Assembly: GCF_000719555.1 (NCBI RefSeq)
Contig: NZ_JOGX01000005.1
Location: 153,487-217,486, forward strand
From: Streptomyces sp. NRRL F-5727
GTDB lineage: Bacteria; Actinomycetota; Actinomycetes; Streptomycetales; Streptomycetaceae
DNA: 64,000 bases
Reading direction: 5' to 3'
Below, piece by piece: positions 17,576 through 26,537 of this stretch. A program made the translations under genes and the position numbers. The notes under the pieces were generated by a model. That model ran no database searches. It saw only the letters and a list, made by a program, of their open reading frames with translations, and had not been told where the DNA came from. Position 1 is the first letter of the stretch; each line of letters begins with the position of its first letter.

Positions 17576-18832
17576 TCACAACCTCCGCAGGAGCCGGTCG
17601 AGGGCCTCGGCCGTCGCCTCGACGTCGGCGGTGGTGTGCGCCGTGCTGAGGAAGACCTTGCCGGACGGCATGAAGAGGAAGCCCTGCCGCAGCATCCCTT
17701 CGAGGATCACCGCCCAGAGCCCGCTCGTTCCGTGCAGCCCCGTGGCGCCCCCGGCGGGGACGTACTGGAGGAGCGAGCCGACCCGGTTGAGGCTGCCGAA
17801 GTCGGGCGACGAACCGAGAACGGCGCCGACGAGGGCTTCGAACTCGGAGGAGATCCCTTCGAGTTGCGCGTGGACCTCGGGGTCGGCCAGGACGCGCATC
17901 GTCGCCGCGACGGCCGCCAGTGCGACCGGGTTGGCGTTGAAGGTTCCGGCGTGCACGACCCCGGACGTCACCTGGTCGATCAGATCGGACCGGCCGACGA
18001 CGGCGCTCTGGGTGAAGCCGCCGGCCATCGCCTTCCCGAAGACGGACAGGTCGGGAAGGACTCCGTACTTCTCGGCCGCCCCGCCCCGGGCGATCCGGAA
18101 CCCGGCGATCACCTCGTCGAAGACGAGGACGACACCGTGCCGGTCGCAGAGGGTCCGCAGCGTCGACAGGAACTGCGGCGAAGGCGCTTCGACGCCCGCG
18201 TTGCTCATCACCGGGTCGACGAGCACGGCCGCGATGTCGCGCTCGACGGCCTCGCCCAGCAGGCGCTCGGCCAGCTGTACGTCGTTGAAGCGCGCCACGA
18301 CCAGGTCGTCGAGGACGCTGGCCGACTGTCCCGCCCCACCGGGGGTGGCGGGGCGATCGCAGTCGTCCTCGGACATCCCGGCGTACACGGTGTCGTGCCA
18401 GCCGTGGTAGCTCTTCGCGAACTTGAGGACGCGGCGCCGTCCGGTGGCGGCGCGCGCGAGGCGCAGCGCCACCTGCACCGCCTCGGTCCCCGTGTTGCTC
18501 CACAGCAGCCGCTCGCCGTGCGGCACGGCCTCGAGGACCGCTTCCGCCGCGAGGTACTCCAGCGGATGCCCGGTGCCGACGACCTGCATCCTCGTCGCGA
18601 CCTCGGACACCGCCGACAGGACGCGCGGGTCACCGTGACCGAGGACGAGCGGCCCCCAGGCCATCACGTAGTCGACGTACCGGTCGCCGTCCAGGTCCCA
18701 GACGTGTGCGCCCCGCGCCTCGCGCACGAAGAGCGGATGGGGTGGCATCGCGGCGCGCAGGCCCGACCCCACACCCCCGCCGACGCTGCGGCGGGCTCGC
18801 TCGAAGGCCGAGCGGGATGATTCCAGGGCCAT
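17576..18832 (-). CDS. Class-III PLP aminotransferase (glutamate-1-semialdehyde aminomutase-like)
   Basis: This 418-residue fold-type-I PLP enzyme is similar in layout to GSAM and omega-transaminases. GTEAVQVALRLARAATG forms the phosphate cup, SYHGWHD stacks on PLP, DEVIAGFR holds the Asp that contacts the pyridine nitrogen, and LSVFGKAMAGGF carries the Schiff-base Lys. It moves or transfers an amino group on an aldehyde or ketone. The dehydrogenase and aldehyde dehydrogenase just upstream suggest it helps remove nitrogen from the substrate rather than make tetrapyrrole. An AGGGG site lies 7-8 bases before ATG 18832. Confidence 0.88.
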   Translation of the reverse strand: MALESSRSAFERARRSVGGGVGSGLRAAMPPHPLFVREARGAHVWDLDGDRYVDYVMAWGPLVLGHGDPRVLSAVSEVATRMQVVGTGHPLEYLAAEAVLEAVPHGERLLWSNTGTEAVQVALRLARAATGRRRVLKFAKSYHGWHDTVYAGMSEDDCDRPATPGGAGQSASVLDDLVVARFNDVQLAERLLGEAVERDIAAVLVDPVMSNAGVEAPSPQFLSTLRTLCDRHGVVLVFDEVIAGFRIARGGAAEKYGVLPDLSVFGKAMAGGFTQSAVVGRSDLIDQVTSGVVHAGTFNANPVALAAVAATMRVLADPEVHAQLEGISSEFEALVGAVLGSSPDFGSLNRVGSLLQYVPAGGATGLHGTSGLWAVILEGMLRQGFLFMPSGKVFLSTAHTTADVEATAEALDRLLRRL

Positions 18833-18849
18833 GAGATCGCCCCTGCCTT

Positions 18850-19965
18850 TCAGTACGTGATCACCGAGCGGATGCCGATGCCGCGCTTCATCTGGTCGAA
18901 CGCCTCGTTGACGTCCTGCAGACCGATCACGCTCGTCACCAGGGAGTCGAGATCGATGCGGTCGTTCATGTAGTGGTCGATCAGCAGCGGGAAGTCGGAA
19001 GCGGGCTTGCTGGAGCCGTAGTTCGAGCCGATGAGCGAGAGCTCCTGATCGGACATGACGAAGGGGTCGATGGAGACCTTCAGGCCGTCCGCCACCTGCC
19101 CGGCGACCACCGCCGTGCCGCCCCGGGCCAGGACCTCGTAGGCCGCCTCGATGGTGCGGGGCAGCCCGATGGCCTCGATGGCGATCTCCACACCGCGTCC
19201 GTCGGTGAGCTGCCGCACCCGGTCCGCGAAGTCCTCGCGGCCGTTGTTGATCAGGTCGGTCGCACCGAAGATGCGCGCCTGCTCCAGCTTCTCGTCGGAG
19301 ATGTCCGCGGCGATGATCCTCCGCGCGCCGGCGAGCCGGGCCCCCTGGATCGCGTTCAGGCCGACGCCGCCGCAGCCGAGGACCAGCACGGTGTCGCTCG
19401 GCCGCACGCCGGCGGTGTTGACGGCCGCGCCGACACCGGTCGTGACGGCGCACCCGACCAGAGCCGCCTGCGGGAACGGGGCGTCGTCCCGGACGGCGAT
19501 CGCACCCGACTCGGGCACCAGGGCGTACTCGCCGAACGTTCCGAGGCCCGCGAAGCTGAGGACGTCGTCCCCGCCGGCGGACGTGATCCGGGACCGGCCG
19601 TCGAACGACAGGTGGTTCGCCGAGTGCTCGCTCACCATGTCGCAGAGGACGGGCCTGCCGCTGATGCAGTAGCGGCAGCGGCGACACGAGGGCGTCCAGG
19701 ACAGCACGACGTGGTCGCCCTTCTTCAGCGTCGTGACGCCCTCGCCGACGCTCTCGACGATCCCGGCTCCCTCATGGCCGAGGATCATCGGCGTAGGAAC
19801 CTGCCATTCGCCCAGGAGGACGTGGAGGTCGCTGTGGCACACCCCGCTCGCCTGAAGCCGCACGAGCACCTCGCCGGGCGGAGGCGTCGAGGGGAGCGTC
19901 ACCCGCTCGATGGTCAGCGGTTCGTTCGGCGTCCTGAAGACGGCGGCGTCGAACTCGATCGTCAT
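18850..19965 (-). CDS. Zinc alcohol dehydrogenase (class III-like MDR)
   Basis: This 371-residue MDR enzyme has a catalytic zinc Cys in SGVCHSDLH (about residue 43), a GHEGAG motif and the structural-zinc cysteines SCRRCRYC...VLC. The coenzyme loop is LGCGGVGLNAIQGA, followed by an Asp-ending strand (IIAADIS) that favours NAD. It should oxidise a primary alcohol to an aldehyde, which the next enzyme (aldehyde dehydrogenase) would take to the acid. GGAAGGAAG precedes ATG 19965; the frame is open further upstream but without homology. Confidence 0.9.
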   Translation of the reverse strand: MTIEFDAAVFRTPNEPLTIERVTLPSTPPPGEVLVRLQASGVCHSDLHVLLGEWQVPTPMILGHEGAGIVESVGEGVTTLKKGDHVVLSWTPSCRRCRYCISGRPVLCDMVSEHSANHLSFDGRSRITSAGGDDVLSFAGLGTFGEYALVPESGAIAVRDDAPFPQAALVGCAVTTGVGAAVNTAGVRPSDTVLVLGCGGVGLNAIQGARLAGARRIIAADISDEKLEQARIFGATDLINNGREDFADRVRQLTDGRGVEIAIEAIGLPRTIEAAYEVLARGGTAVVAGQVADGLKVSIDPFVMSDQELSLIGSNYGSSKPASDFPLLIDHYMNDRIDLDSLVTSVIGLQDVNEAFDQMKRGIGIRSVITY

Positions 19966-19993
19966 GAAAGTCTTCCTTCCGTGTGGGGGGCGG

Positions 19994-21352
19994 TCACGTC
20001 CGAGCGGTACGGATGAGCTTCTTGTTGGCGAACTCGTCGATGCCCGCCCGTCCCAGCTCGCGGCCGAAACCGGACAACTTGACGCCACCGAAGGGCAGTT
20101 CCGCGCCATCGAGGCCGACGCCGTTGATGAAGACCATGCCGGCCTCGATCCGGTCGGCGACCCGCAGCGCCTGCTCGGCGTCCGTCGTGAACACGTAGGA
20201 GCCCAGCCCGTACGGGGTGTCGTTCGCCAGCTCGACGGCCTCGTCCTCGGAACCGACCCGGTAGACGGTCGCGACCGGGCCGAAGAGCTCCTCGGTGGCC
20301 GACGGCGACGCCGGGGAGAGGCCCGTCAGCACGCCGGGCGGGAAGTACGCCCCCTCGCGCTGCCGTGCGGAGACGAAGGTCGCCCCCTCGGCGACGGCGC
20401 GCCCGACCTGCTCCTCGACGTACTCGGCGGCGGCGACCGAGGAGAGCGGCGCCAGTCCGTCGGTCAGCGCGAGCACCTTCTCGGTGAACCTGTCGAGGAA
20501 GGCGTCGTAGACGTCATCGGCGACGATGAAGCGCTTCCCGGCGTTGCACGCCTGCCCGGCGTTCTCGAACCGCGCCTCGACCGCCGCCTGGACCGTGGCG
20601 TCGAGGTCGTCGGTCGACAGCACGATGAACGGGTCCGAGCCGCCCAGTTCGAGCACCACCTTCTTGAGGCTGCGCCCGGCCTTCTCGGCGACCTCCGCGC
20701 CGGCCCGCTCCGAACCGGTGAAGGAGACGCCCTGCACGCGGGGGTCGGCGATGGCGCGGCCGATCTGCTCGCCGGTGGCGTGGACGTTGACGTAGCAGCC
20801 CTGGGGGAGGCCCGCGTCCGTGAACAGCTGCTGGAGGGCCGCGGACGACTCCGGACACTGCGACGCGTGCTTGAGCACGATGGTGTTGCCCAGCGCGAGG
20901 TTGGGCGCGGCGAACCGGGCCACCTGGTAGTACGGGTAGTTCCAGGGCATGATTCCAAGGAGCACGCCGACCGGCTGGCGGCGGACGAAGGCGGTGCCCT
21001 CTCCCTCCAGGAGCTCGATCGGTTCGTCGGTGAGGAACCTCTCCGCGTTCTCGGCGTAGTACCGGTAGATCGAGGCGCTGAACTCGACCTCCCCGACGGC
21101 CTCCTCCACCGGCTTGCCCATCTCCCGGTGGATGATCTCGGCGAGCTGCCGGCTGCGCTCGTCGTGGAGGGTGGCGACGGTGTGCAACAGCCGGGCGCGC
21201 TGTGCCACGGAGGTCTGCCTCGACCAGTGCGCGTAGGCCCCCGCCGCCGCGTCGAGCGCCGCGTCTACGGTCTCGTCCGTCGCGGTGGGGTACTCCTTGA
21301 CCAGCTTGCCGGTGGCGGGGTCCACCACCGCGTACACGTGCCGCTTCGCCAT
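19994..21352 (-). CDS. NAD(P)-dependent aldehyde dehydrogenase (succinate-semialdehyde dehydrogenase-like)
   Basis: This 452-residue ALDH has the family motifs MPWNYPYYQ, VSFTGSERAG, the general-base Glu in LELGGSDPFIV, the catalytic Cys in NAGQACNAGKRF and EELFGPVATV. It oxidises an aldehyde to an acid. The length and the short N-terminus match the GabD/YneI group of succinate-semialdehyde dehydrogenases. GAAGGAG sits 5 bases before ATG 21352. It lies 28 bases from the next alcohol dehydrogenase gene, making an alcohol-aldehyde-acid pair. Confidence 0.9.
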   Translation of the reverse strand: MAKRHVYAVVDPATGKLVKEYPTATDETVDAALDAAAGAYAHWSRQTSVAQRARLLHTVATLHDERSRQLAEIIHREMGKPVEEAVGEVEFSASIYRYYAENAERFLTDEPIELLEGEGTAFVRRQPVGVLLGIMPWNYPYYQVARFAAPNLALGNTIVLKHASQCPESSAALQQLFTDAGLPQGCYVNVHATGEQIGRAIADPRVQGVSFTGSERAGAEVAEKAGRSLKKVVLELGGSDPFIVLSTDDLDATVQAAVEARFENAGQACNAGKRFIVADDVYDAFLDRFTEKVLALTDGLAPLSSVAAAEYVEEQVGRAVAEGATFVSARQREGAYFPPGVLTGLSPASPSATEELFGPVATVYRVGSEDEAVELANDTPYGLGSYVFTTDAEQALRVADRIEAGMVFINGVGLDGAELPFGGVKLSGFGRELGRAGIDEFANKKLIRTART

Positions 21353-21378
21353 GCTGACTCCTTCGTCGTGATTCGGGT

Positions 21379-22083
21379 TCATGCGGGGGCCCCGGCCGTG
21401 CGGGCCGGGTACGGGTCCAGAGCCGCGTCGCGGTCGTACAGCGCGCGGTAGGCGCGGAAGTAGACGAATCCCTGGGTGCCCCAGGTCGCCAGCGCGGCGG
21501 TGTAGAAGATCGTGCGGTTCGCGTCGTCGAACGGCAGGGGGAAGAAGTCGTACGTGATCGCGATGGTGGTCCCGGCGGCCGTGACCAGTCCGGTCCAGAC
21601 CGCCGGCCACCGCGCGCCCGCGCTCCAGAGCCGTTTGACGAAGTAGCAGAGGAACGCGGCCGTGAGGAGGTTGACGACGACGTAGAACACGGAGACCCAG
21701 AACGCACCGCGGTCGGTGTCGAGATCCGCGCCGTGGAAGGGGCGGAGGAACAGGGCGGCCACGATCGCGACCCCGAACACGGCGACGTCGACGCCGCGGC
21801 TCGGCTTGTAGCGATGGGTGACCTTCATCAGGCCCAGGACCAGGATGAGCGTGATGCCGACCGACCTGGAGAACGCGTCGAAGAAGTACGCCAGGTCGTA
21901 CAGGACGCTGTCGCTCTCGGCCCCGAGCAGCGACCAGAGCAGGAAGTTGGTGCCCGACGTGGCGACGACCATCCATTCGAGGCCCAGGAGGTAGTTGCCG
22001 TAGCGGCGGATGAACTTCCAGCCGTAGAAGTAACCGGCGAAGATCATCCACAGGTCGGCCAGCAGGAACAGCGTCTCCTTCAT
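21379..22083 (-). CDS. Integral membrane protein of unknown family
   Basis: This 234-residue protein has about seven hydrophobic segments, beginning MKETLFLLADLWMIFAGYFYGWKF. I did not recognise the family. Conserved-looking polar positions lie in the loops (WKFIRRYGNY, KVTHRYKPSRG, YDFFPLPFDDANR). Its ATG overlaps the amine-oxidase stop (ATGA), and GAGGGGGCG supplies the ribosome site. Tight coupling inside the catabolic operon suggests a transport, sensory or membrane-anchoring role for this pathway. Confidence 0.75.
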   Translation of the reverse strand: MKETLFLLADLWMIFAGYFYGWKFIRRYGNYLLGLEWMVVATSGTNFLLWSLLGAESDSVLYDLAYFFDAFSRSVGITLILVLGLMKVTHRYKPSRGVDVAVFGVAIVAALFLRPFHGADLDTDRGAFWVSVFYVVVNLLTAAFLCYFVKRLWSAGARWPAVWTGLVTAAGTTIAITYDFFPLPFDDANRTIFYTAALATWGTQGFVYFRAYRALYDRDAALDPYPARTAGAPA

Positions 22084-23474
22084 CGGGACGCCCCCTCTCG
22101 GACGTCGCGGGTCAGCAGGGTGAGGACGCTCTCGGCGGTGCGCTGGCCCGTCAGGACCGCGCCGTTCATGGTTCCGGCCCATTCGCCGGCGGTTTCGGAG
22201 CCCGCCCAGTGGACGCGCCCGTGGGGCTCGCTCAGCGCCTTGCCGAAGCTCGTGGTCGCGTAAGGGGCGACGGCGGGATTGGGGCCGCCCGGGGCGAAGG
22301 GCTCCGCTCCCCAGCAGTGGTCCACGTAGTCGATCGGGGTGAGCGCCTGCGGACCGTAGAGGTCGGCGAGCTGCCGGACCACCCGGTCGCGCCGGGTCCC
22401 GGGGCCGAAGCCGTCGAAGACGCGCGGATCGCAGAAGGCCATCAGGACGCCCGGTCCGCCGGGGGCGGGGGACACGTCGAAGGTGATGAACACGGTTCCG
22501 GTGTCGGTCACCGCCTCGCCGGAACAGCCGTCGGTCCGCCAGAACGGCCTCTCGTAGGCCACGAACGCCTTGCTCAGCACGCCCATGCGCCAGGTCCGCG
22601 TGAGCCCTTCGCCCCGTTCGGACAGGGCGGGCTCGAAGGTGATGGCGGCGCGGTGCGCCGGCGAGGCCGTGACGATCGCGTACCGGGCGCGGATCTCGCC
22701 TGAGTCGGTGCGGACGGTGACGCCGTCGTCGTCCTGTGCGATGCGGCGCACCGGTGTCTCCAGGCGCACGCGGTCGCCGAGCCGCTCCGCCACCCGCTTC
22801 GCGATCTCCTGGGTGGTCTCGACGATCCGGTCCTGCTGCTGGCCGCCCTCGACGTCCAGCATGTGGTCGAGTCCGCCCGCCGAGCGGATGTAGCGCAGTG
22901 CGTGCAGCAGGGAGACGTCTCCCGGGGTGCAGCCCCACTGCACCTTGCTGATGACGGTCATCAGCGCACGGGTGCCGGGCAGTGCGTTCTTCCGGTCGAG
23001 CCACTCGCCGAACGAGACGGCGTCGAGCCGGCCGGCCCCCGGCGTCTCCCACGCCGCGTCCACGTCGACGGTCGCGACCAGCTTGTTCACCGCCGCCTGC
23101 ATGCGCGCCATGTCCACCAGGGCCGCGGGGGAGACCTTCGGAATGGTGCCGCTGTAGGTGCGGCGCCGGCCCGCCATCCACAGCACGTTGCGGCCCTGGG
23201 CGAACTGGTCGGTGGTGGTGCACCCCACCCGGCTCGCGAGGTCCCGGACGGCGGTGTGGCGCCGGGCCACCCACGTCGCCCCGAGGTCGACCTTCACGCC
23301 GGCCACCTCGCCGGAGAGCGAGCGGCCTCCGACCCGGTCGCGGCCTTCCACGACCAGGACGGACCGCCCCGTGCTCACCAGCCGCTCCGCCGCGCTCAGA
23401 CCGGCGAAACCGGCACCGACGACCACGACGTCGACCGTGGTGCTCCCGGAGCGTGGCTCACGAGATCCGGACAT
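22080..23474 (-). CDS. Flavin-containing amine oxidase (MAO/LSD family)
   Basis: This 464-residue FAD protein has the dinucleotide loop VVVGAGFAGLSAAE, the RVGGR motif (DRVGGRSLSGE), the ATWV segment after it and the C-terminal FAD contact HWAGSETAGEWAGTMNGA. Members oxidise primary or secondary amines to imines, releasing aldehyde or ketone, NH3 and H2O2. Start ATG 23474 (MSGSRE) has GGAGG upstream and overlaps the hydrolase gene by 17 bases; ATG 23489 is also in frame. It lies between the hydrolase and the membrane protein. A role in deaminating the substrate is inferred. Confidence 0.9.
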   Translation of the reverse strand: MSGSREPRSGSTTVDVVVVGAGFAGLSAAERLVSTGRSVLVVEGRDRVGGRSLSGEVAGVKVDLGATWVARRHTAVRDLASRVGCTTTDQFAQGRNVLWMAGRRRTYSGTIPKVSPAALVDMARMQAAVNKLVATVDVDAAWETPGAGRLDAVSFGEWLDRKNALPGTRALMTVISKVQWGCTPGDVSLLHALRYIRSAGGLDHMLDVEGGQQQDRIVETTQEIAKRVAERLGDRVRLETPVRRIAQDDDGVTVRTDSGEIRARYAIVTASPAHRAAITFEPALSERGEGLTRTWRMGVLSKAFVAYERPFWRTDGCSGEAVTDTGTVFITFDVSPAPGGPGVLMAFCDPRVFDGFGPGTRRDRVVRQLADLYGPQALTPIDYVDHCWGAEPFAPGGPNPAVAPYATTSFGKALSEPHGRVHWAGSETAGEWAGTMNGAVLTGQRTAESVLTLLTRDVREGASR

Positions 23475-24393
23475 GGCTGCCTCCTTCACCCACGCGGGTC
23501 GCGTGCTGCGCGATGTAGGTCGTGAGGGGGTCGACGAGGGACTCGGGGAGGTGATGGCCCATGCCGGGAATGACCACGTGCTGGGCCGAGCGGATCGCCT
23601 CGACCGTCGCGACGCCGCCGCTCGGGTTCACCAGGGGGTCCCGGTCGCCGTGGATGACCAGCGTCGGGGCGGTGATCCGGCTCAGCTGGGCCGTCCGGTC
23701 CCCGGAGCGCTGGATCGCCTGGATCTGGCGCGCCGTGCCGGCCGCCGGGTCGCCGCCGCTGCGGTCCCAGCCGCGCGCCGCGATGGCCGCCTCGGCCGCG
23801 TCGTCGATGGGATGTTCCGTTCCCGCGATGTGACGGGTGAGCCTCAGATGGGCACGGACCGCCGCGGTTCTGTTCCTCGCCGGCGGGGCGGCGAGGAGCC
23901 GGATCGTCGACAGCGCCGGCTGCCCGACCTTGCGCGCCCCGGTGGTGGAGTAGAGGGAGGCCAGCGACAGGACCCGCTCGGGCGCCGTGGCCGCGATCGT
24001 CTGCGCGATCATCCCGCCCATCGACCGCCCGACCAGGTGCACCCGCGCGATCCCGAGATGGTCGAGTACGCCGACGGCGTCCTGGGCCATGTCGGCCAGC
24101 GTGTACGCGTCGCCGCGCGGACGCGCGGCGATCTGACGCAAGAGCCCGGGAGGGGGCGAGGCGACGAACGTCGACTGGCCGGCGTCGCGGTTGTCGATCG
24201 CGACGACCCGGAAACCGCGGGCGACGAGGGAGCCGACGAACGAGTCGGACCAGAAGGTGAGGTCTTCGCCCAGTCCCGCGATGAGCAGCATCGCGGGGTC
24301 GTCCTCGTCGCCGTGGTCCCGGAAGCAGATCGTCATCCCGGACGGCAGGGTCGCGTACCGGTCGCCGCTCTCGACGGCGCTCGTCTCAGGCAC
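23458..24393 (-). CDS. Alpha/beta hydrolase (esterase/lactonase-like)
   Basis: This 311-residue alpha/beta hydrolase has an oxyanion segment (LIAGLGEDLTFW), the nucleophile elbow GRSMGG, an acidic position in HGDRDPLV and a C-terminal catalytic His in GMGHHLP. It is cytosolic, with no signal peptide. The GTG start at 24393 lies inside the end of the upstream monooxygenase gene (8-base overlap). Placement directly after a Baeyer-Villiger-type monooxygenase strongly suggests it cleaves the ester or lactone made by that enzyme. Confidence 0.88.
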   Translation of the reverse strand: MPETSAVESGDRYATLPSGMTICFRDHGDEDDPAMLLIAGLGEDLTFWSDSFVGSLVARGFRVVAIDNRDAGQSTFVASPPPGLLRQIAARPRGDAYTLADMAQDAVGVLDHLGIARVHLVGRSMGGMIAQTIAATAPERVLSLASLYSTTGARKVGQPALSTIRLLAAPPARNRTAAVRAHLRLTRHIAGTEHPIDDAAEAAIAARGWDRSGGDPAAGTARQIQAIQRSGDRTAQLSRITAPTLVIHGDRDPLVNPSGGVATVEAIRSAQHVVIPGMGHHLPESLVDPLTTYIAQHATRVGEGGSHVRIS

Positions 24394-25921
24394 GGGTGGC
24401 TCGCCTCCCGCCGGGCGCCGGCGCGGCCGCCCGGCGGGCGCCGAACCGGAGGTTCTCGTCGGCCACCGGGCCGCGCAGCGCCCTGGCGTCCTCGGGGTAG
24501 GACATCGCCATCCGCCAGGGCTTCTCGGGGCCCTGCTTGGGCAGGAGCTTCTCGCCGCGCTTGGCGTACCCGGCCTGGAGGTCCATGACGGGCCTGCGGT
24601 TCGTTCCCGGCGGTGCGACCGGAACCACCGTGTCGTATCCGCGGGCGTCCATGTGCCTGACCAGGTCGATGAAGTAGCGGCACATCAGGCTCACCTTGAG
24701 CGTCCAGGACGAGGTGGTGTAGCCGATCGCCATCGCCCAGTTCGGCATCCCGCTCAGCAGCATGCCGCGGTAACAGAGCGCGTCCGCGATGTCGATCTGG
24801 TGCCCGTCGACCACGATGGGCATGCCGTCGAAGAGCCGCAGGTTCAGCCCCGTCGCGGTGACGATGATGTCGGCTTCCAGCTCCTCACCCGACGCCAGCA
24901 CGATGCCGCGCTTGCTGAACCGCGCCACGGCGTCGGTGACGACGGAGGCCCTTCCGTCCTTGATCGCGTCGAAGAAGTCGCCGTTCGGTGCCACGCACAC
25001 CCGCTGGTCCCACGGGTCGTACGGCGGGTTGAAGTGCTTGTCGACGTCGAATCCCCTGGGAAGGCGCTTGACGTTCTCGCGCCGGATGAAGGCCCGTCCT
25101 GCCTTGGGGAAGGTCCGCAGCCCCTTCACGACGGCGTGTTCGGTCCAGATGTTCTTGAACCGCGTCACGGCGTACCCGCGTTCTTCCCCGAGCAGCTTCG
25201 TGAGCGCCAGGGCGACCTTGTCGACGCGGGGGAGCGCCATGACGTAGGTGGGGGTGCGCTGCAGCATCGTCACGTGCCGGGCGGCGCCCGCCCCGGTGGT
25301 CATGGCCGGCACCAGCGTGATCGCGGTCGCGCCGCTGCCGATGACGACGACCTTCTTGTCGCTGTAGTCGAGTCCCTCGGGCCAGTGCTGCGGATGGACG
25401 ATCCGGCCCTCGAAGTCCTCCCGTCCCTGGAACTCCGGGGAGAACCCCTCGTCGTACCGGTAGTAGCCGGTGGCGGCGAAGACCCATCCCGCGTGGATCG
25501 TCCTGGTCCGGGTCGCTCCCGTGGCGGGGTCCGACGTCTGGACGGTGAGGGTCCACCGTGAGTCCGCCGTGGACCACTCCGCGCGGACGACCCGGTGGCC
25601 GAGCCTGAGGACGCGCTCCAGGCCGTTCTCCTCGACGGTCTCGTGGAGGTACTCCTTGATGAGGGGAGCGTCGGCGATCGCTGCTTCGTGGCGCCAGGGC
25701 TTGAACGCGTATCCGAACGTGTGGAGGTCGGAGTCCGAGCGGATGCCGGGATAGCGGAACAGGTCCCACGTGCCTCCGATGTCGTCGCGCGCTTCCAGTA
25801 CGGCGAGCGACTTGTCGGGCAGTTCCCGGCTGAAATAGGTGGCCGCGCCGATCCCGGAGATCCCGGCTCCGATGATCACCACGTCGAACTCCTCGACGGC
25901 GTCCAACACCTCAGCTGTCAT
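24386..25921 (-). CDS. Flavin monooxygenase of Baeyer-Villiger type (EthA-like)
   Basis: This 511-residue class-B flavoprotein has an FAD loop (VIIGAGISGIGAA), the full Baeyer-Villiger fingerprint FxGxxxHxxxWP (FEGRIVHPQHWP) and a second NADPH loop (VVVIGSGATAITL). It is predicted to insert oxygen next to a ketone carbonyl, giving an ester or lactone, with NADPH and O2. It is the first gene of the long leftward operon. Its promoter lies within cassette copy B, whose end reaches the start codon; GAGGAA precedes ATG 25921. The GIGAA loop and length fit the EthA group. Confidence 0.92.
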   Translation of the reverse strand: MTAEVLDAVEEFDVVIIGAGISGIGAATYFSRELPDKSLAVLEARDDIGGTWDLFRYPGIRSDSDLHTFGYAFKPWRHEAAIADAPLIKEYLHETVEENGLERVLRLGHRVVRAEWSTADSRWTLTVQTSDPATGATRTRTIHAGWVFAATGYYRYDEGFSPEFQGREDFEGRIVHPQHWPEGLDYSDKKVVVIGSGATAITLVPAMTTGAGAARHVTMLQRTPTYVMALPRVDKVALALTKLLGEERGYAVTRFKNIWTEHAVVKGLRTFPKAGRAFIRRENVKRLPRGFDVDKHFNPPYDPWDQRVCVAPNGDFFDAIKDGRASVVTDAVARFSKRGIVLASGEELEADIIVTATGLNLRLFDGMPIVVDGHQIDIADALCYRGMLLSGMPNWAMAIGYTTSSWTLKVSLMCRYFIDLVRHMDARGYDTVVPVAPPGTNRRPVMDLQAGYAKRGEKLLPKQGPEKPWRMAMSYPEDARALRGPVADENLRFGARRAAAPAPGGRRATRA

Positions 25922-26030
25922 GGCGTTTCCTCGCTGTTCCTGTGGCGGTTACCTCACTGTCGCGAGCCGCGACCGCCTGCGAGAACGACAGCGGGCACCT
26001 CCTTCGCCGGGGCTCGGTGCACGATGCACA
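25922..26030 (-). promoter_or_regulatory. Promoter cassette copy B, directly at the monooxygenase start
   Basis: Read leftward, the palindrome GTGCA-TCG-TGCAC (26017-26029) is followed by GGTGCCCGCTGTCGTTCTC, a GCGACAGTGAGG box, CCGCCACAGGAAC and the ribosome site GAGGAA just before ATG 25921. Because it reaches the start codon, the transcription start of the operon must lie in or just before it. It is nearly collinear with copy A (8737-8845, same 109-bp length). Confidence 0.7.
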
Positions 26031-26189
26031 GGCGGACCGGGCCGCTGCGCCCGTACGGTGTCCGACGTTCGGGCGGGGGCCCCGGCCGCGCCTGCGGCCC
26101 GGCCCTTCCGGGAGCAGGGCGGCCGGATCCCGCCGCCCGGCGGACGGTCGTGCCGCAGCCATGACGGAAGCAGGACCGGCGCGGTAGAG

Positions 26190-26220
26190 GTTTACTCCCG
26201 GCGTTTAGTGGTACTAAACG
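26190..26220. promoter_or_regulatory. GTTTAGT operator between monooxygenase and permease genes
   Basis: CGTTTAGT-GGT-ACTAAACG (26202-26220) is a perfect palindrome. An additional GTTTACTCCC (26190-26199) just before it matches the other arm of the related site at 31602-31618. It lies in the divergent region between the monooxygenase operon and the APC permease, about 320 bp before the permease start. The binder is probably one of the two regulators at 30.8-33 kb. Confidence 0.6.
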
Positions 26221-26537
26221 TCTCGTCGTGGTCGTGCGCAGAGGACGTACCCGCTGTCGTCACGACCTCGCTGCGCGTCGCGCCCCCCCCGGTTGTGTCG
26301 AGCCGCAGGGGAATCGCCGCCGTCGCTCCCGTGATCGCGGCCGAGCGGAAGCGGCCGACGACCCGGAACCCGCACGGGGCCACGTCTTCTCGGGCGGCAG
26401 GAGCCGCCTCCCGCCGCTCCGGCCCAGCCACCGTGAGGAAGCCGCACCCGTTCGTGCGCGCAGGCGCACCGCTCCACGCACTCCTTCACCCACCCATGAC
26501 GAGCCGGTACCGGCCCGTGAGCCGAAAGGTGATCGCG
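26221..26537. other. Long leader upstream of the permease
   Basis: About 317 bp lie between the GTTTAGT palindrome and the permease start. No second palindrome or convincing small gene was seen. An in-frame ATG at 26496 would extend the permease by 14 residues. Confidence 0.4.
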
